A stretch of DNA of 64,000 nt from Vibrio ponticus (GTDB lineage: Bacteria > Pseudomonadota > Gammaproteobacteria > Enterobacterales > Vibrionaceae). The stretch covers positions 1,922,001 to 1,986,000 of the forward strand of contig NZ_AP019657.1 in the NCBI RefSeq assembly GCF_009938225.1, in the 5' to 3' direction. Positions 43,927-52,967 of this stretch are shown piece after piece. The position numbers and the translations under genes were made by a program. The notes under the pieces are model-generated. The model saw only the letters and a program-made list of their open reading frames with translations, did not search any database and was not told the origin of the DNA. Position 1 is the first letter of the stretch. The number at the start of each line of letters is the position of its first letter.

Positions 43927-44151
43927 ATGCCGATTACATCTAAATACAGCGACGAAAAATTCGAAAACATTTTGACGGAAGTTGCTGCTGTGCTTGAAAA
44001 GCATGGCGCAGGTCCAGATCTATCACTAATGATCGCTGGCAACATTGCAACTAACGTGATTAACGAGCGCGTGGGTGTTACTCAACGCAAAGCAATCGCG
44101 GAAAAATTTGCACAAGCGCTACTGTCTTCAATCGACGACAAAGCACACTAA
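43927..44151 (+). CDS. yejL: Conserved protein YejL (UPF0352)
   Basis: 74-residue helical protein, homodimer in solved relatives, function unknown. Sequence matches Yej[41 protein letters not shown], and a C terminus ending DDKAH. I choose the ATG at 43927, consistent with the family N terminus; the in-frame TTG six codons upstream is less likely. 24 nt before yejM, likely one transcript. Confidence 0.95.
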   Translation: MPITSKYSDEKFENILTEVAAVLEKHGAGPDLSLMIAGNIATNVINERVGVTQRKAIAEKFAQALLSSIDDKAH

Positions 44152-44175
44152 TTTAACCGGATAATAGAACTATAC

Positions 44176-45984
44176 ATGGTAGATAACGGAAATACATACG
44201 CCGAGAGAGTTTCGCGTCTAGTTGGTTGGGGACACTGGTTCGCCTTTTTCAACATTATCGCAGCCATGCTTATCGGTACCCGATACATTACTCAATCGCC
44301 GTGGCCTGAAACACTACTTGGGCAACTATACCTCGCGGTTTCTTGGGTTGGTCACTTCGGATTCCTTGTATTTGCGGTTTATCTGCTAGTTCTTTTCCCG
44401 TTAACCTTCGTGATACCGTCACGAAAGCTATTCCGCTTAGTGACGGTATGCTTAACCACGTTAGGTTTGACTCTACTTCTGATTGATACTCAAGCGTATC
44501 AATCGATTAACTTGCACCTTAACCCTGTCGTATGGGAAGTGCTGTTTACTGATAACAGCAAAAACATTACCGGTGTCAGTGCCGACTTACAGCATTTATT
44601 TGTTGTACTGCCGCTCATTTTCCTTGTTGAACTTGCTCTTTCTGAGTGGGTTTGGCGTAAACAACGTAAGCTTTCACACAAACATATTGGTCGCCCGATT
44701 GCCGGTGTCTTTTTCCTCTGCTTTATCTCAAGCCACCTAATTTATGTTTGGGCAGACGCTTATTTCTACAACCCAATCACGTCACAGCAGTCTAATTTCC
44801 CACTGTCGTATCCAATGACCGCGAAGTCATTTATGGAAAAACATGGCTTGCTTGACCGTGAAGAATACTTAAAACGCCAGCAAGCTAACTTAGGTGAAGC
44901 CGAATTAGTTCGCTATCCGTTAGAAAAGCTTGAGTTCAGCCGCCGTTCTAATCCACTGAATGTATTGGTTGTTAGTATAAACAATCTACGCGCAGACGCT
45001 CTTAACTCGACCAACATGCCGAGTACCTTCCAGTATTCGCTCGACAACTTGAGCTTCAATAATCACTTTAGTTCGAGCAACGATAGCAATGGGGTATTTG
45101 GTCTGTTCTATGGCTTGCCAACCAGCTACGCCAGCAGCATCAAGACTCAAGAATCGCTGCCAATTATGCTGAAAACACTAAAAGACAATGATTACCAAAT
45201 TGGTCTATTTAGTGGCGATAACTTTAGTGATCCGCTTTACAGCGATATTGTTTTCAATGGTCTAGAAGTGACCGCGGTTACTGAAGATGAAGGTGATAGC
45301 GGCGATCAGAAAGCGATCCAAGCGTGGAGTCACTGGGTACAAGCGCAAGGCAACCAACCTTGGTTTAGCTTTATTGAATTGACCACGTTAGACGACTTTA
45401 ACCAATACAGCACCAACTCCGGAGATACGGTTGCGGATCTAAAGAGCAGCTATGAGCAATCAGTGATGTCTGCCGACAACGAGTTGGCGCAGCTGTACCA
45501 GCAAATTGGCGAGCTGAATTTATCTGATTCAACGGTTGTAGTCATTACTTCAAACCACGGTACTGAGTTTAATGAAACTCGCACCAATAGCTGGGGTTCT
45601 AGCTCTAATTACAGTCGTTACCAGTTGGAAGTACCAATGGTAATTCACTGGCCAGGTAAGGTGGCAGGACAATACAACCACCGCACAAGCCATTTAGATT
45701 TATCAGTAACGATTTTGCAAGACTTGATGGGTGTTTCTTCAAATCCAGCTGACTACAGTAGCGGTCGCAACCTATTTGATGAACGCAATCGTAAGTGGAT
45801 TCTTGCAGGTGACTATCATGAACTTGCTCTGATCACTAAACAGAATACAACCGTGATTGATAAATATGGCAACTACAAGCTGTATGACAGCGAGTATAAA
45901 CGCTTACGTGACGAGAACCCTGCACTGCCTGTCATTATGCAAGGATTAACAGAATTGCAGCGCTTCTACACAAAAAGCCAATAA
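44176..45984 (+). CDS. yejM: Inner-membrane LPS regulator YejM (PbgA/LapC)
   Basis: 602-residue inner-membrane protein: five N-terminal membrane segments (DUF3413 part, to about residue 200) and a periplasmic sulfatase/alkaline-phosphatase-fold domain. In E. coli it senses periplasmic-leaflet LPS and restrains LapB-FtsH degradation of LpxC, so it is essential or nearly so. Visible landmarks: NVLVVSINNLRADALN at the start of the globular part and VVVITSNHGTEFNETR near its metal-site equivalent, where the enzyme's catalytic nucleophile is absent as in other YejM. Followed by tRNA-Pro. Confidence 0.94.
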   Translation: MVDNGNTYAERVSRLVGWGHWFAFFNIIAAMLIGTRYITQSPWPETLLGQLYLAVSWVGHFGFLVFAVYLLVLFPLTFVIPSRKLFRLVTVCLTTLGLTLLLIDTQAYQSINLHLNPVVWEVLFTDNSKNITGVSADLQHLFVVLPLIFLVELALSEWVWRKQRKLSHKHIGRPIAGVFFLCFISSHLIYVWADAYFYNPITSQQSNFPLSYPMTAKSFMEKHGLLDREEYLKRQQANLGEAELVRYPLEKLEFSRRSNPLNVLVVSINNLRADALNSTNMPSTFQYSLDNLSFNNHFSSSNDSNGVFGLFYGLPTSYASSIKTQESLPIMLKTLKDNDYQIGLFSGDNFSDPLYSDIVFNGLEVTAVTEDEGDSGDQKAIQAWSHWVQAQGNQPWFSFIELTTLDDFNQYSTNSGDTVADLKSSYEQSVMSADNELAQLYQQIGELNLSDSTVVVITSNHGTEFNETRTNSWGSSSNYSRYQLEVPMVIHWPGKVAGQYNHRTSHLDLSVTILQDLMGVSSNPADYSSGRNLFDERNRKWILAGDYHELALITKQNTTVIDKYGNYKLYDSEYKRLRDENPALPVIMQGLTELQRFYTKSQ

Positions 45985-46036
45985 ATCATAAAGTTATGTT
46001 TGACCCCAGCGGTTAATGTAGATAAATTAACCGCAT

Positions 46037-46113
46037 CGGACTGTAGCGCAGCTTGGTAGCGCACCGTCATGGGGTGTCGGGGGTCGGAGGTTCAAATCCT
46101 CTCAGTCCGACCA
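46037..46113 (+). tRNA. tRNA-Pro (anticodon GGG)
   Basis: 77 nt with encoded CCA; acceptor CGGACTG pairs with CAGTCCG, D-arm GCGCAGCTTGGTAGCGC, anticodon loop ATGGGGT giving GGG, T-arm GGAGGTTCAAATCCTC. Very close to E. coli proL in its inner arms. Confidence 0.96.
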
Positions 46114-46125
46114 TACACCAGGAAA

Positions 46126-46148
46126 AGAGAGCTTCGGCTCTCTTTTTT
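46126..46148 (+). terminator. Terminator of tRNA-Pro
   Basis: AGAGAGC, TTCG tetraloop, GCTCTCT (46126-46143), followed by TTTTT. Confidence 0.9.
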
Positions 46149-46243
46149 GTTACTCAACAATCAATAAAAAGTTAGTAAACTTGAGTTTAACGAAAAAAAA
46201 CACCAAAAACGCTCATAATTAAATCAAACAGTAAAAACAGGGG

Positions 46244-46272
46244 TTTACAAGCAAAGGCTTCCCTTATATTAT
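46244..46272 (+). promoter_or_regulatory. Promoter of tRNA-Ser copy 1
   Basis: TTTACA (46244-46249), 17-nt spacer, TATTAT (46267-46272), 11 nt before the tRNA. The identical promoter precedes copy 2 (54485-54513). Confidence 0.75.
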
Positions 46273-46283
46273 GCGCACCACAC

Positions 46284-46374
46284 GGAGAGATGGCTGAGTG
46301 GTTGAAAGCACCGGTCTTGAAAACCGGCATACGTTAATAGCGTATCTAGGGTTCAAATCCCTATCTCTCCGCCA
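46284..46374 (+). tRNA. tRNA-Ser (anticodon UGA), copy 1
   Basis: 91 nt with the long variable arm of serine tRNAs and encoded CCA; acceptor GGAGAGA pairs with TCTCTCC, anticodon loop CTTGAAA giving TGA. The tRNA and its upstream region (46220-46378) are identical over 159 nt to 54461-54619. Confidence 0.97.
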
Positions 46375-46379
46375 CATTC

Positions 46380-46407
46380 AAAACCCTAGTCGCAAGACTG
46401 GGGTTTT
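46380..46407 (+). terminator. Terminator of tRNA-Ser copy 1
   Basis: AAAACCCTAGTC (46380-46391), GCAA loop, GACTGGGGTTTT (46396-46407). Copy 2 has a different terminator (54622-54651), whose own counterpart appears here displaced to 46486-46515. Confidence 0.8.
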
Positions 46408-46429
46408 CTCGTTTTAAAAAGCTAAAAAT

Positions 46430-46520
46430 TCCCGAAGGGATTTAAATCCCTAGTCGTGTGCGACCCCAGCACTCAGCCACATTTAGAAAGCCCGCAAAGA
46501 AATTTGCGGGCTTTCGTCGT
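46430..46520 (+). repeat. Scar-like remnant of a tRNA-Ser 3' end plus second terminator
   Basis: TTTAAATCCCTAG and CAGCCACATTTAGAAAG resemble the tRNA-Ser T-arm/3' end and the sequence following copy 2; from GCCACATTTAG onward about 50 nt (hairpin GAAAGCCCGCAAA 46486-46498 / TTTGCGGGCTTTC 46503-46515) are the same as after copy 2. It looks like the relic of a third tRNA or a recombination junction. Confidence 0.55.
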
Positions 46521-46850
46521 TTCTGAGCCTACAAATTATTAAGTCGAAAGATTGGACTGTGCGCCCCCACACTCGGCTGTATTCAAAATTCTAGCAACGT
46601 TCTCTCACCCAAACACAGCACATGGTTCAACGCCTATAACGACTAACAAGTACGCTTTTCCCCACAAGTCTTATCCCCCAACCTCACCTACAGCTACAAA
46701 CCCAAACAACCACTTATAAATCAACACCTTGCACCAAGATCTCAATTCTAAAATCATTTTTATCGAATTTATTGCCAGTACAACCATTTTCCAGCAATTT
46801 GCAGCACCAATTTCCCATTCCCTTTTTCAATGAAAAACAACGGTGTAATA
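46521..46850. other. Non-coding stretch after the tRNA-Ser copy 1 remnant
   Basis: No ORF or RNA gene seen. AT-rich; the last ~100 nt should hold the promoter of the secreted-protein gene at 46851. Confidence 0.5.
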
Positions 46851-47633
46851 ATGAAAACCAATAAATCACTTACTGCATTATTCTTGGCTTCTGCATTGTC
46901 GCTAGGTTTGGCGGTTCAGCCTGCTATGGCTCACGAGTACACGCTTTCAGTTGAAGACGCAGAGCGCTACGGTATCGAAGTTCCTAAAATTAAAGTGAAC
47001 TACGATGTGCTTCCATACCAGCACATTCTATTTGGCTTCCAACTGCACGTTGAACTTGAAGGCGCGACGTTAAACACAACCAACGTCAACACACTAAAAG
47101 CGGCGACAACGATTTCGACTCACAACATCGTTCGTCCTTACCGTGCAACTGCAAACAAAGTTAGCTACCGCATCTCAGGTGAATTTGATCACAGCGCGGT
47201 TAACTTCGTTGATTTCACGCTAGATAAAAGCGTACTTTCAACTGACCATGATTTAACTATTCGTATTCCAGTTGATATCGACGTGACTCCACCAGATACC
47301 CCACATGCACTTGCAAACACGGTAGCAACACTCAATGTCGATGGCGTGCACGCAGAAGACTTCCTAGTGGATTCAAACCGTACTCTTTACAAAATCACCT
47401 TGAACGAAGGTGAATTCCTACCAGGTTGCGCAGACCCAATCGCACACAGCATTATCCGCACCAGTAATATTGAGGGTATGGTTCGCATCTGGAAGAAGAC
47501 CAGCAAAACCGTTGAGTTCGTTGTTGAAGGTGGCTATCACAAGCCAATCGTGGGTAACTGGAACTTCGAGCTAGAGCCGAACACAACCACACTGAATAAG
47601 ACTCTGTACTTAAGTACGCCAGTTCAGTACTAA
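46851..47633 (+). CDS. Secreted protein of unknown function in the tRNA-Ser segment
   Basis: 260 residues with a clear Sec signal peptide (hydrophobic core TALFLASALSLGLAVQ, cut at AMA-HEYTL). The mature part is beta-rich (KIKVNYDVLPYQHILFGF, NVDGVHAEDFLVDSNRTLYK) with no lipobox, and I recognise no family. The ATG at 46851 has GGTG a few nt upstream; an in-frame ATG 21 nt earlier is possible. Convergent with the large lipoprotein gene and sharing a bidirectional terminator with it. Possibly an envelope or extracellular adhesin-type domain, unproven. Confidence 0.78.
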   Translation: MKTNKSLTALFLASALSLGLAVQPAMAHEYTLSVEDAERYGIEVPKIKVNYDVLPYQHILFGFQLHVELEGATLNTTNVNTLKAATTISTHNIVRPYRATANKVSYRISGEFDHSAVNFVDFTLDKSVLSTDHDLTIRIPVDIDVTPPDTPHALANTVATLNVDGVHAEDFLVDSNRTLYKITLNEGEFLPGCADPIAHSIIRTSNIEGMVRIWKKTSKTVEFVVEGGYHKPIVGNWNFELEPNTTTLNKTLYLSTPVQY

Positions 47634-47652
47634 GCTACCGTTATTAAAATAA

Positions 47653-47680
47653 AAAACCCTCGATAGCAGTCGAGGGTTTT
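47653..47680. terminator. Bidirectional terminator between secreted protein and lipoprotein genes
   Basis: AAAACCCTCGA (47653-47663), TAGCAG loop, TCGAGGGTTTT (47670-47680), with A-run before and T-run after. Confidence 0.9.
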
Positions 47681-47712
47681 ATCAGATGAACACTTCTGCT
47701 TTATTTACTTTA

Positions 47713-50427
47713 TCAGTGCTTAAAGCTAATAACAATGCGTTCTAGTTCAGCTTCATTTTGTGGTTTCACCTGAATGGTATACATCCCTTTCGGCAAAGCA
47801 GTAATAGGCTGATCCGGGAACATAGGGTCCCAAGCTGGCAACAATTTGAAGTAACAAGAACCATCATTAAGTTGCTCATAATTAACTTTCTGTGAGAAGT
47901 AAGAATTTGCTTGCTGTGTAGACTCATAGAGATCAAATGACTCCATAATGTTGTAGTCATCCTTCAATGTTTTGCACACTTCTGGGTTTCTACCATAAAT
48001 ACTCGCCGCTCGATATGTGCCTTCAAATTGACCTGTCGGTGAATCAAATTCCTCGACTGCTGCACCAACATCAAAACCGTCTACTTGGTTATCAATCACA
48101 GAATGTTGCATCTTAGTAACCCACGCACTATTCGACATAGATTTGCCCGTCTCCTGAGCTAAAGAGGCTTCTACAGCTTTTGGGTCTACGTAGTATGTGT
48201 AGATTTCAGTGCTTTTATCTGATTCTACTATTTCGCCATCAACAACATTGTTCTCAGCAAATGTGATGCTTAGAATATAACGATTAAGGTTTTCCTCATC
48301 GACAAAGTCATCGAGTACACTTTGCTTCAATACCCATGTCGCACTGCGCTCCTTCGATGGACTAATCGCTTTGATTACACCATTCTCAATCACGTAATCA
48401 AGTTCGTAGTTATACGCACCTTCAATGCTAAGGTCGGTTTCAGTACAAGTTGTCTGTGTCTGATTACCACTTGCGGCACGGTTGTTCCAGTACACCTTAT
48501 TAGTTTCTGAATCAAAATACACGGTATCACACCACGCATTTAAGCCGCCCATTTCTGAGAAGTGCAGGAATTTATTTTCTAACGAATGGATTTCAGGTTC
48601 ACCTGGACCGATACCACCGGCAATTACGACTTCCGGTATAGCAAAGCGGACCATTTCCGATGTTACTTCATCTTTAGTGTCGAGATTCATGCCTGCCGCA
48701 ATATAGAAATATCCCTCAGATGCCGCTACCGTTGGCGTACCGAAAAATTCAATTTCACCGGTACCTTCAATCACACGAACATTGATACCTGGAATACTTG
48801 TGTGTCCGACATTATCCTGGTCATCACCAGCATAGTATTCAACAACACCCGTTGGCACATTATCTGTATTGAAAAGGGTATCGATAGCAATTGGAGAATG
48901 CACGACGATAGGTTCGTTTCTGACTAAATCAACAAGCGCATCATTAATCTCAGACTGAATCTCAACGCGGCGAGAATTATCAATAGAAATCGCTTGCTCT
49001 ACTTCACCCAAACTAAAACTGTGGTAAGTCGTCGTTTTTTCATCACTAGCGCCAATAGTAATTGTTTGACCAGCTGCTGATTCATAAAGAGGCTTACCTG
49101 TTACGACTAGCTCATTTTGCTCAACTGATACCTCAAGACCAGCTAAAGAGCTAAACGCGCTCAATTTCAGTGCGTCATTATCTGCATCATCAAATAAACC
49201 GTTCAACACAATCGGTTCAGACAACACTGCCACACCTTGCACTAACTTAAGGTTTTCAATCTGCTCTTGAACTACTTGGCTTACGTCACCATCAACTACC
49301 GGGGCTTGATTGTCTAGTTTGAACTTTAATTCAAACGCAGCAATCGCTTTACCTGATGTAACATTGCCTTGCTTATCTTCATCAACGGCAGTTAACGTCA
49401 CAACATAAACTTCGCGCTTAATCGAAGGTGTTCCCTCAATGGTGAGTACATCACCATTCGTTGCAGTTAGAGTTACGCCACTAACGCTCTCCATCGTTGC
49501 AGAAGTCATCGTTGCAACGATTTCAATATTAGCGTTATCTGCATCTGAAAATAGCGCTTTACCCTCAAGATTCAATGGCAAGCTAATATCAAGTCCTTGG
49601 TGTGACTCTTGAAGTTCAAGAGAGTCCAACAAGTGCTTCTTCACGTCTTCGTTTACAATCAGTTTATTGTTAATGACAGGAACTGTTGTTATATCACCAT
49701 CAACTACAGGCTTGAAATTGATGTCATCTAGCTTATCTGGGTTCTCAGTAACAACTTTATTCGCTTCTGTCGCTACTTTAATTGGATCGTATGTACCAGT
49801 GCCAGCAGCTGCTTTCGATTCAGTAAGAATTTGAGCCGTCTTGTGCAGTACTTTGTTATCTGCTGCAATAACATCTTCAAAAGCACTGGTGCTATCTTCA
49901 GGCAATGCTAATGATGCATTAACTGCTTTTTTAGCTGCTTCGATTTTTTGTTTCGATGGATTATCGCCAGCCTCAATAACCACTAAATCAGTCAGTGGCG
50001 AAACCACTTTATCTCCTGGGATGGCACGTAAAACCACTTCATGAGACATAGCTTGAGTTGGATGGTCCATATCGATAGTGTATTTACCAGCAAAACGTTG
50101 CGGATCTCTTTCAATCAAAGATTTTTGCATCGCACCACCAGGAATAATCGTTTGTAGCGCTAGCTGCTGAATCTCAGCAAACTGGCTTTCTGATAGCTGA
50201 AATTTACCGTTAGCATCAGTTAAACCGATAATCAGGTCTTTGTTGTCTAAAGTACCGCTATGGTCTCTATCATCAAACACTACGGCTTGATTAAAGTAAC
50301 CATCAAAGCCAGTAATAGTTACACCCGTTACTTGACTTCCTTCATTCGACGATGAACTGCTATCACCACCACCACAACCAGAAAGAGCGATAGCCACTGA
50401 CGCTGCTAGTAAACTGATTCTTTTCAT
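47713..50427 (-). CDS. Large lipoprotein with cadherin-like repeats
   Basis: 904-residue lipoprotein: signal MKRISLLAASVAIALSGCGGG with lipobox LSGC (Cys18), then a Ser-rich linker. Residues 35-70 have a carboxypeptidase-like/EF-type segment (VVFDDRDHSGTLDNKDLIIG, LTDANGKFQL). About 240-520 holds repeated beta-sandwich units of cadherin/dystroglycan type with markers such as LFSDADNANIEI, VVDGDVSQVVQEQ and LFDDADNDALKL. The C-terminal third is beta-rich with several cysteines. Likely surface-exposed or periplasmic adhesion/scaffold protein. Possible target of the sigma factor operon upstream, inferred from position only. Confidence 0.85.
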   Translation of the reverse strand: MKRISLLAASVAIALSGCGGGDSSSSSNEGSQVTGVTITGFDGYFNQAVVFDDRDHSGTLDNKDLIIGLTDANGKFQLSESQFAEIQQLALQTIIPGGAMQKSLIERDPQRFAGKYTIDMDHPTQAMSHEVVLRAIPGDKVVSPLTDLVVIEAGDNPSKQKIEAAKKAVNASLALPEDSTSAFEDVIAADNKVLHKTAQILTESKAAAGTGTYDPIKVATEANKVVTENPDKLDDINFKPVVDGDITTVPVINNKLIVNEDVKKHLLDSLELQESHQGLDISLPLNLEGKALFSDADNANIEIVATMTSATMESVSGVTLTATNGDVLTIEGTPSIKREVYVVTLTAVDEDKQGNVTSGKAIAAFELKFKLDNQAPVVDGDVSQVVQEQIENLKLVQGVAVLSEPIVLNGLFDDADNDALKLSAFSSLAGLEVSVEQNELVVTGKPLYESAAGQTITIGASDEKTTTYHSFSLGEVEQAISIDNSRRVEIQSEINDALVDLVRNEPIVVHSPIAIDTLFNTDNVPTGVVEYYAGDDQDNVGHTSIPGINVRVIEGTGEIEFFGTPTVAASEGYFYIAAGMNLDTKDEVTSEMVRFAIPEVVIAGGIGPGEPEIHSLENKFLHFSEMGGLNAWCDTVYFDSETNKVYWNNRAASGNQTQTTCTETDLSIEGAYNYELDYVIENGVIKAISPSKERSATWVLKQSVLDDFVDEENLNRYILSITFAENNVVDGEIVESDKSTEIYTYYVDPKAVEASLAQETGKSMSNSAWVTKMQHSVIDNQVDGFDVGAAVEEFDSPTGQFEGTYRAASIYGRNPEVCKTLKDDYNIMESFDLYESTQQANSYFSQKVNYEQLNDGSCYFKLLPAWDPMFPDQPITALPKGMYTIQVKPQNEAELERIVISFKH

Positions 50428-50557
50428 TGTAAGAATTCCTAAATCCGTTCTTCATTATATTTGTTAGAAAACGAGCGAATTTATAGAAGTTTTACTCATA
50501 CTGTTCAAGACACGAAAAACGCACAAAAAGCCTCAAACTTTTTTATTATTTTTCTCA

Positions 50558-50776
50558 TTAATTTTGTTTAGACGAGCAAATGAGGTTTAGCTTAATTTCT
50601 TCAACCCAATCTTCGTACTGGGGTTTAGGGCGTACGATGTAGCATTAGGTTTCACCTGCGACGAACTCGTCATACGGTAAGCAATTTACATCTAATGACA
50701 ACGACTCTTGCCCCGTTTGAGAATGCCTTGGAAACTCAAAACAATCTAGCTCAGCTAGGGGCCACGCGAGTTCCAT
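50558..50776 (-). pseudogene. Possible broken small gene downstream of the sigma factor
   Basis: From an ATG at 50776 a frame reads MELAWPLAELDCFEFPRHSQ and on to DEFVAGET, then meets TAA (50645-50647); the same frame continues past it with CYIVRPKPQYEDWVEEIKLN to a stop at 50558. The second part is protein-like in composition, so a gene cut by one nonsense codon is a fair reading. No ribosome site is convincing and no family is recognised. It may also be chance. Confidence 0.35.
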
Positions 50777-50935
50777 ATTCCCGCAGCCCTACAACCCTAA
50801 TCGAAAATCGTAAGTATCATTTCCTAACTCATTCAACAGGTAGTCCCTTCGGAAGGTAATAGATAGGTAAACCCATTCAATTGAGAGATCGAAATAACAA
50901 GCGCCACGCTAGACCATTTCTAGTTCAAATTAATC

Positions 50936-51505
50936 TTAAGCCATCCTTGCCTGAAGCCAGCTTTTCGAGAATCGCAGATCTTTCTCTACTAAACTACTAC
51001 TACAATGAAGCAATTGACCTATCTCATCATTTGTCATACCCATAAAATACTTCAGCTTAAGTGCATTAGATTGCCTTAGATAAGAATCACTAAACACATC
51101 AAGAACCTTGTCTACAAGTAATAGCTCTTCGAAACTAAGTTGTTCTGTTGCAAACTCATCAGTTTCTACGATTGCCTGACGCTTTTGAGCTAATTGAATA
51201 CGAGCATTATCAATTAATATCTGTCGCATTGCTTTAGCTGCCATTAAATAGAACTCTCTCTGATTGCACAGTTCTGCATTATCACTTTGGGATAATTTCA
51301 CATACGCATCATGAACAAGAGCTGTTGTACTATTCACACTATCGAGTAGGACTTTGTTTTGTTCCCCATGCTTTAGCGCACAACGCTCCCGCTCTTGTTG
51401 AGCAATTTTTCGTAATTGAAAATAGATAAATTGATAAAGTTGACTATCCGACTGTTTATCCTCTGTATTCCTTTTTTCTATATCGCGTATGTTAGGTAAT
51501 GCCAT
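50936..51505 (-). CDS. ECF sigma factor, phosphorylation-dependent EcfP/ECF43-like
   Basis: 189-residue extracytoplasmic-function sigma factor. Region 2 spans about 20-95 (YQFIYFQLRKIAQQE, MAAKAMRQILIDNARI) and region 4 about 130-187 with the helix-turn-helix LKYFMGMTNDEIGQLLHCS. Where ordinary ECF sigmas have the acidic DAED motif of region 2.2, this one reads NSTTALVHDAYVKL (Ser59, Thr60, Thr61). In V. parahaemolyticus EcfP a threonine phosphorylated by the kinase PknT supplies the missing charge. The kinase gene two places upstream makes the same mechanism likely. ATG overlaps the preceding stop (TAATG). Confidence 0.85.
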   Translation of the reverse strand: MALPNIRDIEKRNTEDKQSDSQLYQFIYFQLRKIAQQERERCALKHGEQNKVLLDSVNSTTALVHDAYVKLSQSDNAELCNQREFYLMAAKAMRQILIDNARIQLAQKRQAIVETDEFATEQLSFEELLLVDKVLDVFSDSYLRQSNALKLKYFMGMTNDEIGQLLHCSSSLVEKDLRFSKSWLQARMA

Positions 51506-52965
51506 TAAATTATAACTCCATGAATTTTCTCGTATTCTGATATAGTATGTGTGCTCAGTTTTTCCATACCGTCTGAGTCTAAGCTTAAATTTTGTTGATA
51601 ACGATACAAAATACCCTGATGCCAATCTTTACCTGTCGGTAAATATTCCCATGTTGTAATTTGTGATACACCTGGGGTTGGATACCAGCGTACTGACATA
51701 TTCATTTGTTCTAATGAGGAGCTTGTGGACTGACTTGATACCCACCACATATCACCATATTGAAGAGTCACATCCTCTTGGTACGCGGAACGAGTATTAG
51801 GGCATTGCAAATTTTCTAACTCAGATTTCTTGATGCTTCCCCCCTCAATCAATAAACAAATTTCAGCTAAATAACCCTCATGATAGGTTGTTTGCTTCCA
51901 TATGCCCTCGTAAGCAAACTGATTATGAAACTCCGCTGGATACGTAAACCAAATTTCCTCAATCTGATTACTATGATGGATGTTTTTTGTACGCCCCAAT
52001 CCCTGCATTTTTTCCATCAAAAGTTGCGTAGTCGGATCAAAGTTGATTGAGAGCGAACGATACTTCCAGTCTCCCTCATCGTTATAATCATCGATAATGA
52101 AACCATTTACTTCATTTCTCGTGCACCCGTTTTGAGCGCAACGCATCACACCATAGTAGCCTGGCATTTCACTTAAAGGCGTATACTGAATGTCCTTAGC
52201 ATTCTGATTAGGTTGGATTAAGCATCCATTAAATCTGTCTCCAATATCGGGGTATTCAATCAATTCGTTTTTGGTAACCCGGTAAGTTAGCCCTCCTATT
52301 GGAGGATGATATTCAGGATGATTTCGTAAACGTAAATCGTAAGCACATATTTTCCCGTTATAATCACGCAGTTTTATAATAATATTTTTTACTTTCTGAT
52401 TAACTGGTTCAAAAACTATTTCATCTGACGCAAAGTTCTTTGTTATGTATTGTTGACTTTGATTTAAATGCTCAACAGCCTCCTGAGTTGAAACTAAATC
52501 AACATTTAGAGGCTCTAACTGTTCGTCAGTGAGATTATTTAGATCCAAACGCTGCAACTGTTGTTGAACTTTAGGATCAGATAACAAGTCACTAAGTAAC
52601 AAAATTTCTCTGCGATTTTCTGGTGTACTATCGAGTGAAAGTAACAAACGCGTCATATTGATACTTCGTGATGGTTTGGTTGTGGATAGCGTCGGAGTCA
52701 CTACCTCTTGGCTAGAAAGCCGACTTAGTAAAAAGCTATTTTCGTCAACACCAAGATAAAAGCTCACCACATCCCCACGACGAAAATTGTAGGCACCCTT
52801 AGTTGTAAATCCTGACAGGTTTGAACTGGTTTCGTAGTACAGACCAGTAACAGGCGCATCAATATAATAACCCGTCTGAATAGGCTCTTGCTCTGCAAAA
52901 ACCAAAGGCGAGCTAAGCAATACCAGCAGCAACCCTACTTTTCTTCCTACTAATAAATCGTCCAT
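51505..52965 (-). CDS. Exported protein encoded between the Ser/Thr kinase and sigma factor
   Basis: 486 residues with a signal peptide (VGLLLVLLSSPLVFA-EQEPI). The start of the mature part, DAPVTGLYYETSSNLSGFTTKG followed by YNFRRGDVVSFYLG, is a pattern common in Vibrio/Shewanella surface lipoproteins (S-G-x-T-x-x-G ... G-D-x-V-x-F-x-L-G), while the rest (residues 200-486) is unrecognised, beta-rich and has six or more cysteines. No lipobox. It starts two nt after the kinase stop and its own stop overlaps the sigma ATG, so the three are one operon. It may be a periplasmic sensor or ligand-binding partner of the kinase. Confidence 0.8.
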   Translation of the reverse strand: MDDLLVGRKVGLLLVLLSSPLVFAEQEPIQTGYYIDAPVTGLYYETSSNLSGFTTKGAYNFRRGDVVSFYLGVDENSFLLSRLSSQEVVTPTLSTTKPSRSINMTRLLLSLDSTPENRREILLLSDLLSDPKVQQQLQRLDLNNLTDEQLEPLNVDLVSTQEAVEHLNQSQQYITKNFASDEIVFEPVNQKVKNIIIKLRDYNGKICAYDLRLRNHPEYHPPIGGLTYRVTKNELIEYPDIGDRFNGCLIQPNQNAKDIQYTPLSEMPGYYGVMRCAQNGCTRNEVNGFIIDDYNDEGDWKYRSLSINFDPTTQLLMEKMQGLGRTKNIHHSNQIEEIWFTYPAEFHNQFAYEGIWKQTTYHEGYLAEICLLIEGGSIKKSELENLQCPNTRSAYQEDVTLQYGDMWWVSSQSTSSSLEQMNMSVRWYPTPGVSQITTWEYLPTGKDWHQGILYRYQQNLSLDSDGMEKLSTHTISEYEKIHGVII

Positions 52966-52967
52966 AA

